The notes beneath the pieces are model-generated. The model ran no database searches. It was given only the letters and a program-made list of their open reading frames with translations, and had not been told where the DNA came from. Positions 1 to 5,995 of a stretch of 5,995 nucleotides of DNA are shown piece after piece. Every line of letters starts with the position of its first letter. The first letter of the stretch is position 1. The stretch is taken from NCBI GenBank assembly GCA_037384885.1, contig JARRNO010000140.1, positions 1-5,995 of the forward strand, in the 5' to 3' direction. The translations under genes were made by a program, and so were the position numbers. The DNA comes from JARRNO01 sp037384885 (GTDB lineage: Bacteria > Acidobacteriota > UBA4820 > DSQY01).

Positions 1-3
1 TGA

Positions 4-19
4 GGGGCGGGCCTTTTTT
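4..19 (+). terminator. Possible right arm and T-tract of a rho-independent terminator
   Basis: A ten-base G/C run (GGGGCGGGCC, 4-13) is followed directly by six T residues (14-19), the layout of the 3' arm and U-tract of an intrinsic terminator. The matching 5' arm would lie left of the window, so the stem cannot be verified. It would end a plus-strand gene upstream. The TGA at 1-3 could be part of that context, but this is inference. Confidence 0.3.
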
Positions 20-37
20 GCATCAAGGACCCTTCCC

Positions 38-496
38 ATGGGACTGATGCCGTCCCTGTGGGCGAAATTTCTTTTTACGGCGGTCCCTTTGACAGCAATG
101 TCGGCCCTGATTCTATGGCTGTCGAACAGGTTCCTGCAGATCCGGGGAGCAGCACTCTGGTACACGCTTCTACTCGCGGTCGGCGCCTCCCTTTGTCTCT
201 CCGCAATGGCCCTGGCGGCAGGATGCATGGACCCGGTCTTCAATGACAAGAATCCAGCCAAGGCCATCATGAGCACATGGGGGCTGACCTACATGTTCCT
301 TTCTTTGATCTATGTGGGATGGATGCTGGTGGTCAGCGCCCGGCCCATTTACCACTATTACGAGCACCTCCTGGGCCGCGGCGCCCCCCCGGACTACACG
401 AAGGCGGTGCTTCAAGTCGCACTGGTCAGCGCGCTGGTCAGTGCGGCCTCATTTTACCTGGGGTACAGACGCCTCTTGCAGCTCGAGCCGTCCTGA
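38..496 (+). CDS. Small four-helix integral membrane protein of unknown function
   Basis: I do not recognise a family for this 152-residue protein. It has four strongly hydrophobic stretches at about residues 9-29, 40-62, 80-101 and 121-142, separated by short charged loops, so it is probably an inner-membrane protein. The loop between helices 2 and 3 carries Cys-Met-Asp and several Asp/Lys residues. The segment after helix 3 has a Tyr/His-rich patch (YHYYEH). No signal-peptide cleavage site is evident; the first helix looks like an anchor. The start at 38 is supported by AAGGA at 25-29, eight bases upstream; an in-frame ATG at 47 is less well placed. It is the only plus-strand gene, convergent with truA and overlapping its last 48 bp, and it is not part of the chemosensory operon. 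The hydrophobic periodicity and the ribosome binding site argue it is real, but the function is unknown. Confidence 0.7.
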   Translation: MGLMPSLWAKFLFTAVPLTAMSALILWLSNRFLQIRGAALWYTLLLAVGASLCLSAMALAAGCMDPVFNDKNPAKAIMSTWGLTYMFLSLIYVGWMLVVSARPIYHYYEHLLGRGAPPDYTKAVLQVALVSALVSAASFYLGYRRLLQLEPS

Positions 497-1123
497 GAAA
501 AAGGCCAGGAGCGCGCCCGCTATCATTCTCACCATTCGGTGCAAAAAGGATCGGCCGCGGACCTCGAGAACAAGCAAATCGGAGTCGCGGGTCAAAACAC
601 ACCGATCGATGTTTTTCGCAGCGCCTTTCTGCCGCCCTTCAGCCGTCGTCAGCTGCGAGAAGTCATGCAAGCCCTCAAAGAGCGCCGCCGCCCGGGCCAT
701 GGCTTGTTCATCCAACGGCCCGCTCCACTTGTGAACGAAGGGGATTTGGGGCGGCGGGACAACAGAACCCCGATGCCAATGGTACCGGTAGGTTTTCTGC
801 ACACAGGAATAGCGCGCGTGAAAACCGCCGCCGACCAAGGCTGTTCGATAGATCCGCATCTTTCCGGGGAGGGCGGCGTTGAGGCCGAGCAGCACTTGTT
901 CGCAAGTGCGGATCGCGCCCCCGGCAACATGCGCCGAGTACCGCCGGGCGTGAACACCTGAGTCGGTCCGGGAACAGCCCACCGGGATCCGCCCGCCCAA
1001 GGCGATTTCTTGCACGGCCCGTCGGAGCAAGTCCTGCAAGCCCTTGCCGTTCTTCTGAGACTGCCACCCCTGGGATCCCGTTCCCACGAACGCCAGGTCC
1101 AGCCGATACCGGACGTTCGACAC
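449..1123 (-). CDS. truA: tRNA pseudouridine synthase A (TruA family), apparently short at the C-terminus
   Basis: TruA converts uridines 38-40 in the anticodon stem-loop of many tRNAs to pseudouridine in the cytoplasm. Numbered from the GTG at 1123, the protein has the N-terminal family signature (GTGSQGWQSQ, about residues 14-23) and the catalytic motif SRTDSGVHA (residues 51-59) with nucleophile Asp54. Later come the HDFS segment, a KNIDRC strand and the terminal-domain motif FLHRMVRMIAGAL. The frame is open to an ATG at 1186, but the 21 added residues are unlike TruA. GTG 1123 begins with the usual SNxRYRL strand and is preceded by AAGGGA at 1130-1135. The 224 residues are shorter than the usual 240-270. 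The protein stops about 14 residues after the GAL motif, without the final Gly-Leu-x-Leu-x-x-Val strand normally found there. It follows the receiver gene by 74 bp with no clear terminator, so it may be cotranscribed. The family call is firm; activity is uncertain. Confidence 0.9.
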   Translation of the reverse strand: MSNVRYRLDLAFVGTGSQGWQSQKNGKGLQDLLRRAVQEIALGGRIPVGCSRTDSGVHARRYSAHVAGGAIRTCEQVLLGLNAALPGKMRIYRTALVGGGFHARYSCVQKTYRYHWHRGSVVPPPQIPFVHKWSGPLDEQAMARAAALFEGLHDFSQLTTAEGRQKGAAKNIDRCVLTRDSDLLVLEVRGRSFLHRMVRMIAGALLAFFSGRLELQEASVPQVK

Positions 1124-1129
1124 GTCTCT

Positions 1130-1135
1130 TCCCTT
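1130..1135 (-). promoter_or_regulatory. Ribosome binding site that supports the GTG start of truA
   Basis: On the minus strand this reads AAGGGA, ending six bases before the GTG at 1121-1123. It supports starting truA at that GTG rather than at the in-frame ATG at 1186, whose extra residues do not resemble the family. Confidence 0.6.
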
Positions 1136-1197
1136 TTTCTCAAATGCGGAAGCACAGCTTTCTGGTGGAGATGTCCGGCCCGGCATGGCAGCGGCAG

Positions 1198-1581
1198 TTA
1201 CGATTTTTGCTTATCGAGAATCTCGGTAATGACTTTCAGCAGCGCCGACGACTGGATAGGCTTGCTGATGTAGGCGTCCGCCCCCAGCGCCAGTCCACGC
1301 TGGCGCTCATCCTGCGCGCCCTCGCTCCTAATGAGGCCGATGGGGATGTCGTGGAGCGCATTGTTTTGACGCACAAGCGTAACGAGCTTCAGCCCGTCCA
1401 TGACCGGCATGTTGATGTCCGTCAGAATCATGTCCACGGTCTCGGTCTGAAGTTTCTTCAGCGCGTCCACGCCGTCGACGGCCTCCACGATTTTGCATCC
1501 CTTGAAGCGACGGAGGGAAAAGGAGATCAGCTGCCGCATTGTCGGTGAGTCTTCGACGACGAGAAAGCTCAGGCTATCCAT
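1198..1581 (-). CDS. Stand-alone CheY-like response regulator receiver protein with altered switch residue
   Basis: This 127-residue protein is a single receiver domain with no output domain, the usual CheY length. It has the acidic pair Glu10-Asp11 (VVEDSPTMR), the phosphoacceptor Asp55 in LTDINMPVMDG, and the conserved Lys107 in SKPI preceded by Tyr104. It should accept phosphate from a CheA-type kinase and signal by protein contact. The position matching Thr87 of E. coli CheY, nearly always Thr or Ser, is Arg85 (GLIRSEG); the next residue is Ser86. This may alter phosphorylation-driven switching. ATG 1581 is nine bases after the GAF gene's stop, and the purine-rich leader (GGTGAAGGA, with AGGG overlapping the stop codon) provides the ribosome binding site. 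Translation is therefore probably coupled to the GAF gene. CheY-like is safe, but a motor-binding CheY cannot be told from a regulator or phosphate sink of a non-motility pathway. Confidence 0.93.
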   Translation of the reverse strand: MDSLSFLVVEDSPTMRQLISFSLRRFKGCKIVEAVDGVDALKKLQTETVDMILTDINMPVMDGLKLVTLVRQNNALHDIPIGLIRSEGAQDERQRGLALGADAYISKPIQSSALLKVITEILDKQKS

Positions 1582-1590
1582 TCCTTCACC

Positions 1591-2424
1591 CTACTGCTTC
1601 TGGCCCGTGGTGGTCAGAAGATCCAGGAACCCCTGGATCGTGGTCAACTTTCGCTCGGACTGTGAATAGAGCTTGCTCGAGAAGAGGGCCGTCGCCGCGT
1701 GCGCGGCGAGCAGCGAGAACAACTCGTAGTCCACCGCCGTAAAGGCCTCTTTCTGTACGAGAAGCTTGTGGATATTGATGACGCCGATCACGTTTTCTTT
1801 TATTTTCAGTGGGATGCAGGCGACAGGGTGGAGAAAGTCAACTTGGTAATCCGTGCCGGCCTGATTGATGTAGTAGGGCTCGCCCGACTTGGCAACGCCC
1901 CCGATGACGCCCTCGCCAATGGGAATTTTCGACGGTTGAAGCGATTCGTCATATCCTTCCTTGGCAAGGACCGTCAGATCGTTGGATTTCTCGTCGAGCA
2001 TCATGATGGAAAACACCTCCGCGCCCACGAGATTGATAATGATTTCCATGACAATATGGACAACGTCCTGGAAGTCGAGGGTGGAATGCAGCTGGTAGGA
2101 AGCAACATAGAGGTTTGCAAGATTATTGTTCTGCTCCTCGATCTCGACGTAGCGCTGGGCGAAATCCTTGTTCTCCTCCTCGGCCCGCCGGAAGCGCTCC
2201 TCCAGCTGGTGCTTGTCCCGCTCCAACTGCTCCACGCGCTTCCGGAGAAGTTCGAGTTCTTCGCCGCTGGCGCCGTCCCCTTCCCTGGCGTTCTGAAGAG
2301 ACGCCACCTGAAACCTAAGGCGCTCGTTTTCCTTCAGAAGATCCTGGATGAAGCCCTTCTGTTGATTGAGCATCTGCAGGAATTCTTGGCTTTTTTTGAA
2401 AAGATCGCTGCCTTCATCCGTCAT
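1591..2424 (-). CDS. Coiled-coil plus GAF-domain protein of the chemosensory cluster
   Basis: The predicted 277-residue cytoplasmic protein has two parts. Residues about 8-48 and 55-106 are rich in Glu, Lys, Arg, Gln and regularly spaced Leu, typical of a long coiled coil. Residues about 108-258 form a GAF domain, recognisable from its first helix (LHSTLDFQDVV), a core strand (FSIMMLDE), the IPIGEGVIGGVAKSGEPYYI block and the ACIPLKIKENVIGVINI strands. GAF domains bind small ligands or mediate dimerisation; the ligand here cannot be told. After a short helix (SERKLTTIQGFLDLL) the protein ends without a kinase, cyclase or other output, so it probably acts by contact with a partner. The frame stays open far upstream, but that part is shadow of cheB. 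ATG 2424 has GAGG five bases upstream; ATG 2442 (six residues longer) is possible but has no good site. It lies 47 bp after cheB and 9 bp before the receiver gene. Confidence 0.88.
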   Translation of the reverse strand: MTDEGSDLFKKSQEFLQMLNQQKGFIQDLLKENERLRFQVASLQNAREGDGASGEELELLRKRVEQLERDKHQLEERFRRAEEENKDFAQRYVEIEEQNNNLANLYVASYQLHSTLDFQDVVHIVMEIIINLVGAEVFSIMMLDEKSNDLTVLAKEGYDESLQPSKIPIGEGVIGGVAKSGEPYYINQAGTDYQVDFLHPVACIPLKIKENVIGVINIHKLLVQKEAFTAVDYELFSLLAAHAATALFSSKLYSQSERKLTTIQGFLDLLTTTGQKQ

Positions 2425-2429
2425 GTCTG

Positions 2430-2434
2430 CCTCA
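2430..2434 (-). promoter_or_regulatory. Ribosome binding site that favours the start of the GAF gene at 2424
   Basis: On the minus strand this reads TGAGG, followed by five bases and ATG at 2422-2424. The alternative in-frame ATG at 2440-2442 is preceded by CTGTGCTAATA, with no Shine-Dalgarno match, so 2424 is preferred. Confidence 0.5.
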
Positions 2435-2471
2435 ACGTTCATTATTAGCACAGGGTGCGCGGGATTTGCAA

Positions 2472-3530
2472 TCAAGATTCGGCCAATAATCCGTACCTCA
2501 CCAGATAACCCGCGATCTCTCCAAGGGGTAGCACGTGATCGGCGGCTTTGGCTCGGACCACTTCTCTCGGCATTCCGTAAATCACTGCAGTTTCCTCGGC
2601 CTCGGCAATGACCCGCCCTTTTGCCTTGTGGATCGCCAGCGCGCCTATCTTTCCGTCGTCGCCCATCCCGGTGAGGACAACGCCCAAACAGCGCCGGCCG
2701 TAAACTTCGGCGACACTCTGGAAAAGGACATCGGCGGATGGGGCGAAGCGATCTCCCTCGGAGCGCTCGGCAACCGCCAAGCGCCTTTCGGCGTCCACCA
2801 GCACGGTTCTCACGTGGTGTTCGCCTGGTGCCACGTACACATGGCCGGGAAACAGCAGCTCCCGGTCCGTCGCTTCCTTGACGACTCTCCCGGTCAGGGA
2901 GGCCAGGCGCTCCGCGAAAAGGCGGGTGAAGATGGGGGGCATATGCTGGCAAACGATGATGGGGGAAACCATCTTGGACGGCAATTGGCTCAGCACCGTC
3001 TGAACAGCAGGGGGACCTCCGGTTGAGGCGGCGATTGCGATCACTTCCGCCATGTGGTGGCCGGACCCTCGCGGAAGCGCCACCGGATAGTCGATTTCGG
3101 GGGCCTCTTCGACCCGCTTCCGGATCTTTTCAAAGCGGAGCTGGGGGACGGCCAGCACTTTATCTACCAATTCATGCTCCAGTTCGCGAAGCTTGGTGGA
3201 GGCCAGTTTGGATGGTTTGACTACAAAATCAACCGCCCCCAGGTCAAGGGCTTTGAACACGCTGCGGTTGCTTTCTCTGGAAGACACGACCAGGACCGGA
3301 AGGGGGCGGTTCGCCATGAGCCAGCGCAGCACGGCAAAGCCGTCCATCCCGGGCATTTCAAGATCAAGGGTCAGCACGTCAGGGTTCAGCTGAACGATCT
3401 TTCGAATAGCGTCCTCGCCGTCGAACGCTTTCCCGACGACTTCAATCCTCCGGCTGCTGCTCAGCATTTCCGTGAGGACCTTCCGGTTGAAAGCGGAATC
3501 GTCCACAACAAGGACGCGGATTTTGTTCAC
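2472..3530 (-). CDS. cheB: CheB: chemoreceptor glutamate methylesterase/glutamine deamidase with receiver domain
   Basis: CheB removes methyl groups from receptor glutamates (and deamidates glutamines), resetting sensitivity; phosphorylation of its receiver by CheA activates it. The 352-residue protein has the classic layout. The receiver, residues 1-120, has Asp10-Asp11, phosphoacceptor Asp56 (LDLEMPGMDG), Ser83-Ser84 and Lys105-Pro106. A charged linker covers about 121-160. The methylesterase domain, about 161-350, has catalytic Ser169 (ASTGG), His196 (QHMPP) and Asp292 (GMGDDG). All catalytic residues are present and the length is normal. The start is GTG at 3528-3530, with a strong purine-rich site (GGGAGGAG) just upstream. 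It overlaps the cheR stop by four bases (GTGA), so translation is probably coupled. Alternatives such as a CheB-CheR fusion or a receiver-less CheB are excluded by the sequence. Confidence 0.98.
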   Translation of the reverse strand: MNKIRVLVVDDSAFNRKVLTEMLSSSRRIEVVGKAFDGEDAIRKIVQLNPDVLTLDLEMPGMDGFAVLRWLMANRPLPVLVVSSRESNRSVFKALDLGAVDFVVKPSKLASTKLRELEHELVDKVLAVPQLRFEKIRKRVEEAPEIDYPVALPRGSGHHMAEVIAIAASTGGPPAVQTVLSQLPSKMVSPIIVCQHMPPIFTRLFAERLASLTGRVVKEATDRELLFPGHVYVAPGEHHVRTVLVDAERRLAVAERSEGDRFAPSADVLFQSVAEVYGRRCLGVVLTGMGDDGKIGALAIHKAKGRVIAEAEETAVIYGMPREVVRAKAADHVLPLGEIAGYLVRYGLLAES

Positions 3531-4384
3531 GGCTCCTCCCTCGTATAAACCAGATCGGACTTAAGATGGACGAGCTTGAACTTGTCCGTGACCGAGATGA
3601 GGCTCTCGGAGTGTCCCAGAAGCAAAAAACCGCCCGGTTTCATCTTTTCGTGAAACCGCTCGACGACACGCACCTTGGCTTCGAGGTCGAAATAGATGAT
3701 GACATTCCGGCAGAAAACGACGTTAAACGGCGCAAGCAGCGAATAACGCTGGATGTCGAAAAGGTTGAACCGACCGAATTTCACCCGCTCGCGAATCTCT
3801 TCGCGGAGCCGGTAATGCCCGCCTCCTTCTCGACGAAACCAGCGGGCCTTGAATGAGTCATCAACCGCCCGGAACGAATTCGGACCGTAGAGGCCCTCCT
3901 TGGCTTTGGCCAGGACCCGTTCATTGATATCGGTGGCGTAAATCTCGACCTTCTCTTCGGGAACCGCTCTCCCCTCCCGGATAAGAATAGCCAGCGTGTA
4001 AGGCTCCTCGCCGCTTGAGCAGCCGGCGCTCCAGATTCGTATGGTCTGGCCCGGATTCAAGCGCCAGAGAGCCGGCAGGATTTCCCGCTGAAAGCAGCGC
4101 AGTTGGCGCTCTTCCCTCATGAAGTAGGTTTCATTGGTCGTAATCGTGGCGATAAGGCGTGCCCACTCCTGCTCCCGTTCCGGATCGTACTGTATGAGAT
4201 TAAAATAATCCTCGAAAGATTCCACCTGGAGATCTCTCATCCTGTTTTCCAGGCGCTTTTCGAGGTAGAAGCGCGAGGAATCGTTGAAGTGCAGGCCTGT
4301 CTTTTCCCGGATGAGCACGCAATAGCGCCGGTAGAGTTCATCGTTCACCAGATTTGACGGGCCGTTAAAAGGGTCGCGGATCAT
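3527..4384 (-). CDS. cheR: CheR: SAM-dependent chemoreceptor glutamate methyltransferase
   Basis: CheR transfers methyl groups from S-adenosylmethionine to glutamates on chemoreceptors, the counterpart of CheB. The 285-residue protein has an N-terminal helical domain (about 14-78) and the signature TTNETYFMRE (82-91). The SAM-binding motif is WSAGCSSGEEPYT (118-130), with the second acidic contact in ATDIN (150-154). FCRNVIIYFD (224-233) and the late GGFLLLGHSESL block complete the fold. No TPR or other C-terminal extension is present, so this is the plain CheR form. ATG 4384 lies five bases after the HEAT gene's stop. No good Shine-Dalgarno is seen directly upstream (a GGAG lies about 15 bases away), so initiation probably depends on ribosomes arriving from the upstream gene. 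Its stop overlaps the cheB start. Length and motifs match the family throughout. Confidence 0.98.
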   Translation of the reverse strand: MIRDPFNGPSNLVNDELYRRYCVLIREKTGLHFNDSSRFYLEKRLENRMRDLQVESFEDYFNLIQYDPEREQEWARLIATITTNETYFMREERQLRCFQREILPALWRLNPGQTIRIWSAGCSSGEEPYTLAILIREGRAVPEEKVEIYATDINERVLAKAKEGLYGPNSFRAVDDSFKARWFRREGGGHYRLREEIRERVKFGRFNLFDIQRYSLLAPFNVVFCRNVIIYFDLEAKVRVVERFHEKMKPGGFLLLGHSESLISVTDKFKLVHLKSDLVYTREEP

Positions 4385-4389
4385 CGGGC

Positions 4390-5995
4390 TTACGCAAGCT
4401 CCAGGCTCTTCATGATTTCAATGAGGATCAGCTTCGTCTGAAAATCAACGGACTGGGCTTCATGTTCGATCAGGGGCACGTATCGCCGGCCCAGCCCGAG
4501 GAAGAACTGGTAGGCCGCCTCTTTCAGGTCTTTGTCCGTAAGGTACTGCAGGAGCCGCGGCACCGCCTCCACCGCTCCAAGGCGGCTCAGGGCCTGGATC
4601 ACGGACTGCTTGACCAGGACATCCGGATCGCGTTCCAACTCCTTCAGCAGAACAGGAAGGAACCGGCGGTCCGCCGAATCACCCATCAGCTCGATGGCAG
4701 CGGAGCGGATTTCCCAATGCCTGTCCTCCAGCGCCTTCATGAGCAGCGCCTGCCCTTCCGAACGGCCTGAACGCGCAAGCGCGCCCAGGCATACCCTGCG
4801 AATCTCCATGTTCGGATCGTTTCTGGCAAGCTCCAGAACGCGTCCGAAGAGGGCGCCGCAGCCAACTTCCGCAAGGCCTTTCAACGCCGAGATCCGGACC
4901 GGAAGCTCGTCCTCTTCCAGAAGAGTCAGCAAGGCGTCCGCGGTGGCGGGATCGGTGCTCTGCGCCAGATAGAAGGCCGCCTCGGATCTGACCCACAGGT
5001 CCTCGTCCTGGAGGGTCGTGAGAAGTATATCCGGCCCGCTGCCCAGCAGGTAGCGCCCCAAAGTGGTGATGACGGCGCGCCTCACCTTTGGATTGTCGTC
5101 CGACAGCATGGGCAGCAGTTGGTCCTTGGCATCCGGCCCGATCCGGGCGCCCGCAAGACCGACCACGAAACGCCGAACGTCGGGCGAAGGATCCTTCAGT
5201 CCTTTGAGCAGGTTGCCGTCCGCCCCGTATGCGATACTTTCCGCCAAGAGCGCATAGCCATTTCTCCGGGTCCTGTCCTCTGGGGACGTGAGCATGGCTT
5301 CACCCTGTTTCCTCACGCGATCGCGAAATTCGGGACGCTGTTTCAACAAAGTATGGACGGCGTGGATCGCTACTTCGTGAAACGCCGGGTCCGGCTCTTT
5401 CAAGACGGCGGTCAATTCCTGGAGAGAACGATCGTCTTCAATCCTTCCAAGGCCGGCAAGCCCTTCCATTTTCACCTGGTCGTCGTCTCCTCGGACCTGG
5501 GAGAGCAGCGGAACGACTCCCTCGGGACTACCCGTGGCGGCAAGGAGCTGGATCAGAAAGAGCCTCTGCTCCACGGACACCGCCGCATTCAGGCGGCGCA
5601 CCAGGTGCGGCACTGCGGGTGTCCCAAAGGCGGCGGCCGCCTGGAGAGCGTCCCTTTGAAGGTAGGGGTTTTCCAGTTCGTCCAGAACGTAGTCTATGAG
5701 CGTCATGTCGGTCAAGAAGCCGGCTATGTGCAGCATTCCGCGGCGCTCCGCAACCTTTGAATCTTTCCAGAGGGCCGAGACCTTCTCCGTGAGCTGCAAC
5801 GGGAAGTGTCGCCGCACAATCTCCGCCATCTCTGCCTGATGACGCTTCAGGAATGCCTCGGGCATGTTCGCGTGATAGATTCTGCCGATGGCGCTCATGA
5901 GCTCTTGGATGTGCGGCTCCGAATCCAGAGCGTTCTCAAGAAGAAACGGGAGCACCGAAAGGTCCGCCATCTTACCCAGCGCTTTCAGAATGGCT
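4390..5995 (-). CDS. HEAT-repeat protein, 5' end outside the window
   Basis: The visible 535 codons encode an almost continuous helical-repeat protein. From about residue 75 (counting from the Met at 5970) to the end there are roughly a dozen units of about 30 residues. Each pairs two amphipathic helices and carries a signature such as DPSPDVRR, DDNPKVRRAVITTLG or DRHWEIRSAAIELMG, typical of HEAT (PBS-lyase-like) repeats. Such solenoids bind other proteins; no catalytic motif, signal peptide or membrane segment is seen. The Met at 5970 is probably not the start: the frame stays open to the edge and the preceding residues (AILKALGK) form a helix of the same repeat type, with no ribosome binding site before that Met. 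The gene is therefore 5'-partial here. It sits five bases upstream of cheR and reads into the operon, so it may be a scaffold for the adaptation enzymes or receptor array. That role is inference; its substrate or partner is unknown. Confidence 0.92.
   Translation of the reverse strand, partial: AILKALGKMADLSVLPFLLENALDSEPHIQELMSAIGRIYHANMPEAFLKRHQAEMAEIVRRHFPLQLTEKVSALWKDSKVAERRGMLHIAGFLTDMTLIDYVLDELENPYLQRDALQAAAAFGTPAVPHLVRRLNAAVSVEQRLFLIQLLAATGSPEGVVPLLSQVRGDDDQVKMEGLAGLGRIEDDRSLQELTAVLKEPDPAFHEVAIHAVHTLLKQRPEFRDRVRKQGEAMLTSPEDRTRRNGYALLAESIAYGADGNLLKGLKDPSPDVRRFVVGLAGARIGPDAKDQLLPMLSDDNPKVRRAVITTLGRYLLGSGPDILLTTLQDEDLWVRSEAAFYLAQSTDPATADALLTLLEEDELPVRISALKGLAEVGCGALFGRVLELARNDPNMEIRRVCLGALARSGRSEGQALLMKALEDRHWEIRSAAIELMGDSADRRFLPVLLKELERDPDVLVKQSVIQALSRLGAVEAVPRLLQYLTDKDLKEAAYQFFLGLGRRYVPLIEHEAQSVDFQTKLILIEIMKSLELA

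Noticed and set aside
1124..1197. Possible terminator between the receiver gene and truA
   Set aside because: Only a tiny AAGC/GCTT hairpin is seen, with no GC-rich stem followed by a T-tract on the minus strand, so no terminator is called.
277..1273. Several plus-strand open frames between 277 and 1273
   Set aside because: They mostly lie opposite truA, overlap each other, are Arg/Pro/Ser-rich and have no family motifs. The minus-strand TruA signatures explain the region.
1699..2448. A 249-codon open frame on the plus strand, with many hydrophobic residues
   Set aside because: It lies wholly antisense to the GAF gene, whose domain motifs are clear. Its Leu/Val-rich translation is what the complement of Glu/Lys/Gln-rich coiled-coil codons gives.
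2425..2952. Upstream extension of the GAF-protein frame to a Met at 2952
   Set aside because: This part is an alternate frame inside cheB, Arg/Pro/Gly-rich with no domain. The GAF gene has its own start and ribosome binding site at 2424-2434.
5119..5760. A 213-codon open frame on the plus strand
   Set aside because: It is antisense to the HEAT-repeat gene, has no recognisable motif, and repeat-coding GC-rich DNA often leaves such shadow frames.
4390..5995. DNA-level tandem repeats within the HEAT gene
   Set aside because: The repeats are at protein level only; the nucleotide units have diverged and no near-identical tandem copies were seen.

Overview
The window is compact, GC-rich (clearly above 50% by eye) bacterial DNA. 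It is dominated by a minus-strand gene cluster for adaptation in a chemosensory (chemotaxis-like) pathway. The organism is probably a Gram-negative, perhaps a Desulfobacterota/deltaproteobacterial-type bacterium. That guess rests only on gene style and on the pairing of CheR/CheB with HEAT-repeat and GAF proteins; no taxonomic marker is present.

On the minus strand, in transcription order (right to left), the genes are: a HEAT-repeat protein whose 5' end lies beyond the right edge (4390-5995); cheR methyltransferase (3527-4384); cheB methylesterase (2472-3530); a coiled-coil plus GAF-domain protein (1591-2424); a stand-alone CheY-like receiver protein (1198-1581); and a TruA-type tRNA pseudouridine synthase (449-1123). 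Successive spacings are 5 bp gap, 4 bp overlap, 47 bp gap, 9 bp gap and 74 bp gap, with no visible terminator between them, so they probably form one operon with truA as its last gene. On the plus strand at the left end, a small four-helix membrane protein of unknown function (38-496) converges on truA and overlaps its 3' end by 48 bp. Bases 1-37 look like the tail of a terminator followed by a ribosome binding site.

CheR and CheB would set the methylation level of a chemoreceptor. Both have complete catalytic motifs, and CheB also has a phosphorylatable receiver domain. The HEAT-repeat, GAF and receiver proteins look like scaffold, sensor and output or phosphate-sink partners. No CheA, CheW or receptor gene is visible, so these must lie upstream of the right edge or elsewhere in the genome.

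No mobile element, CRISPR array, tRNA/rRNA gene or clearly novel system was found. The oddities worth checking are a receiver protein with Arg at the normally Thr/Ser switch position, a TruA that seems to lack its usual C-terminal strand exactly where it overlaps the convergent gene, and the HEAT protein that continues past the window edge. There is no gene-free stretch over 300 bases.
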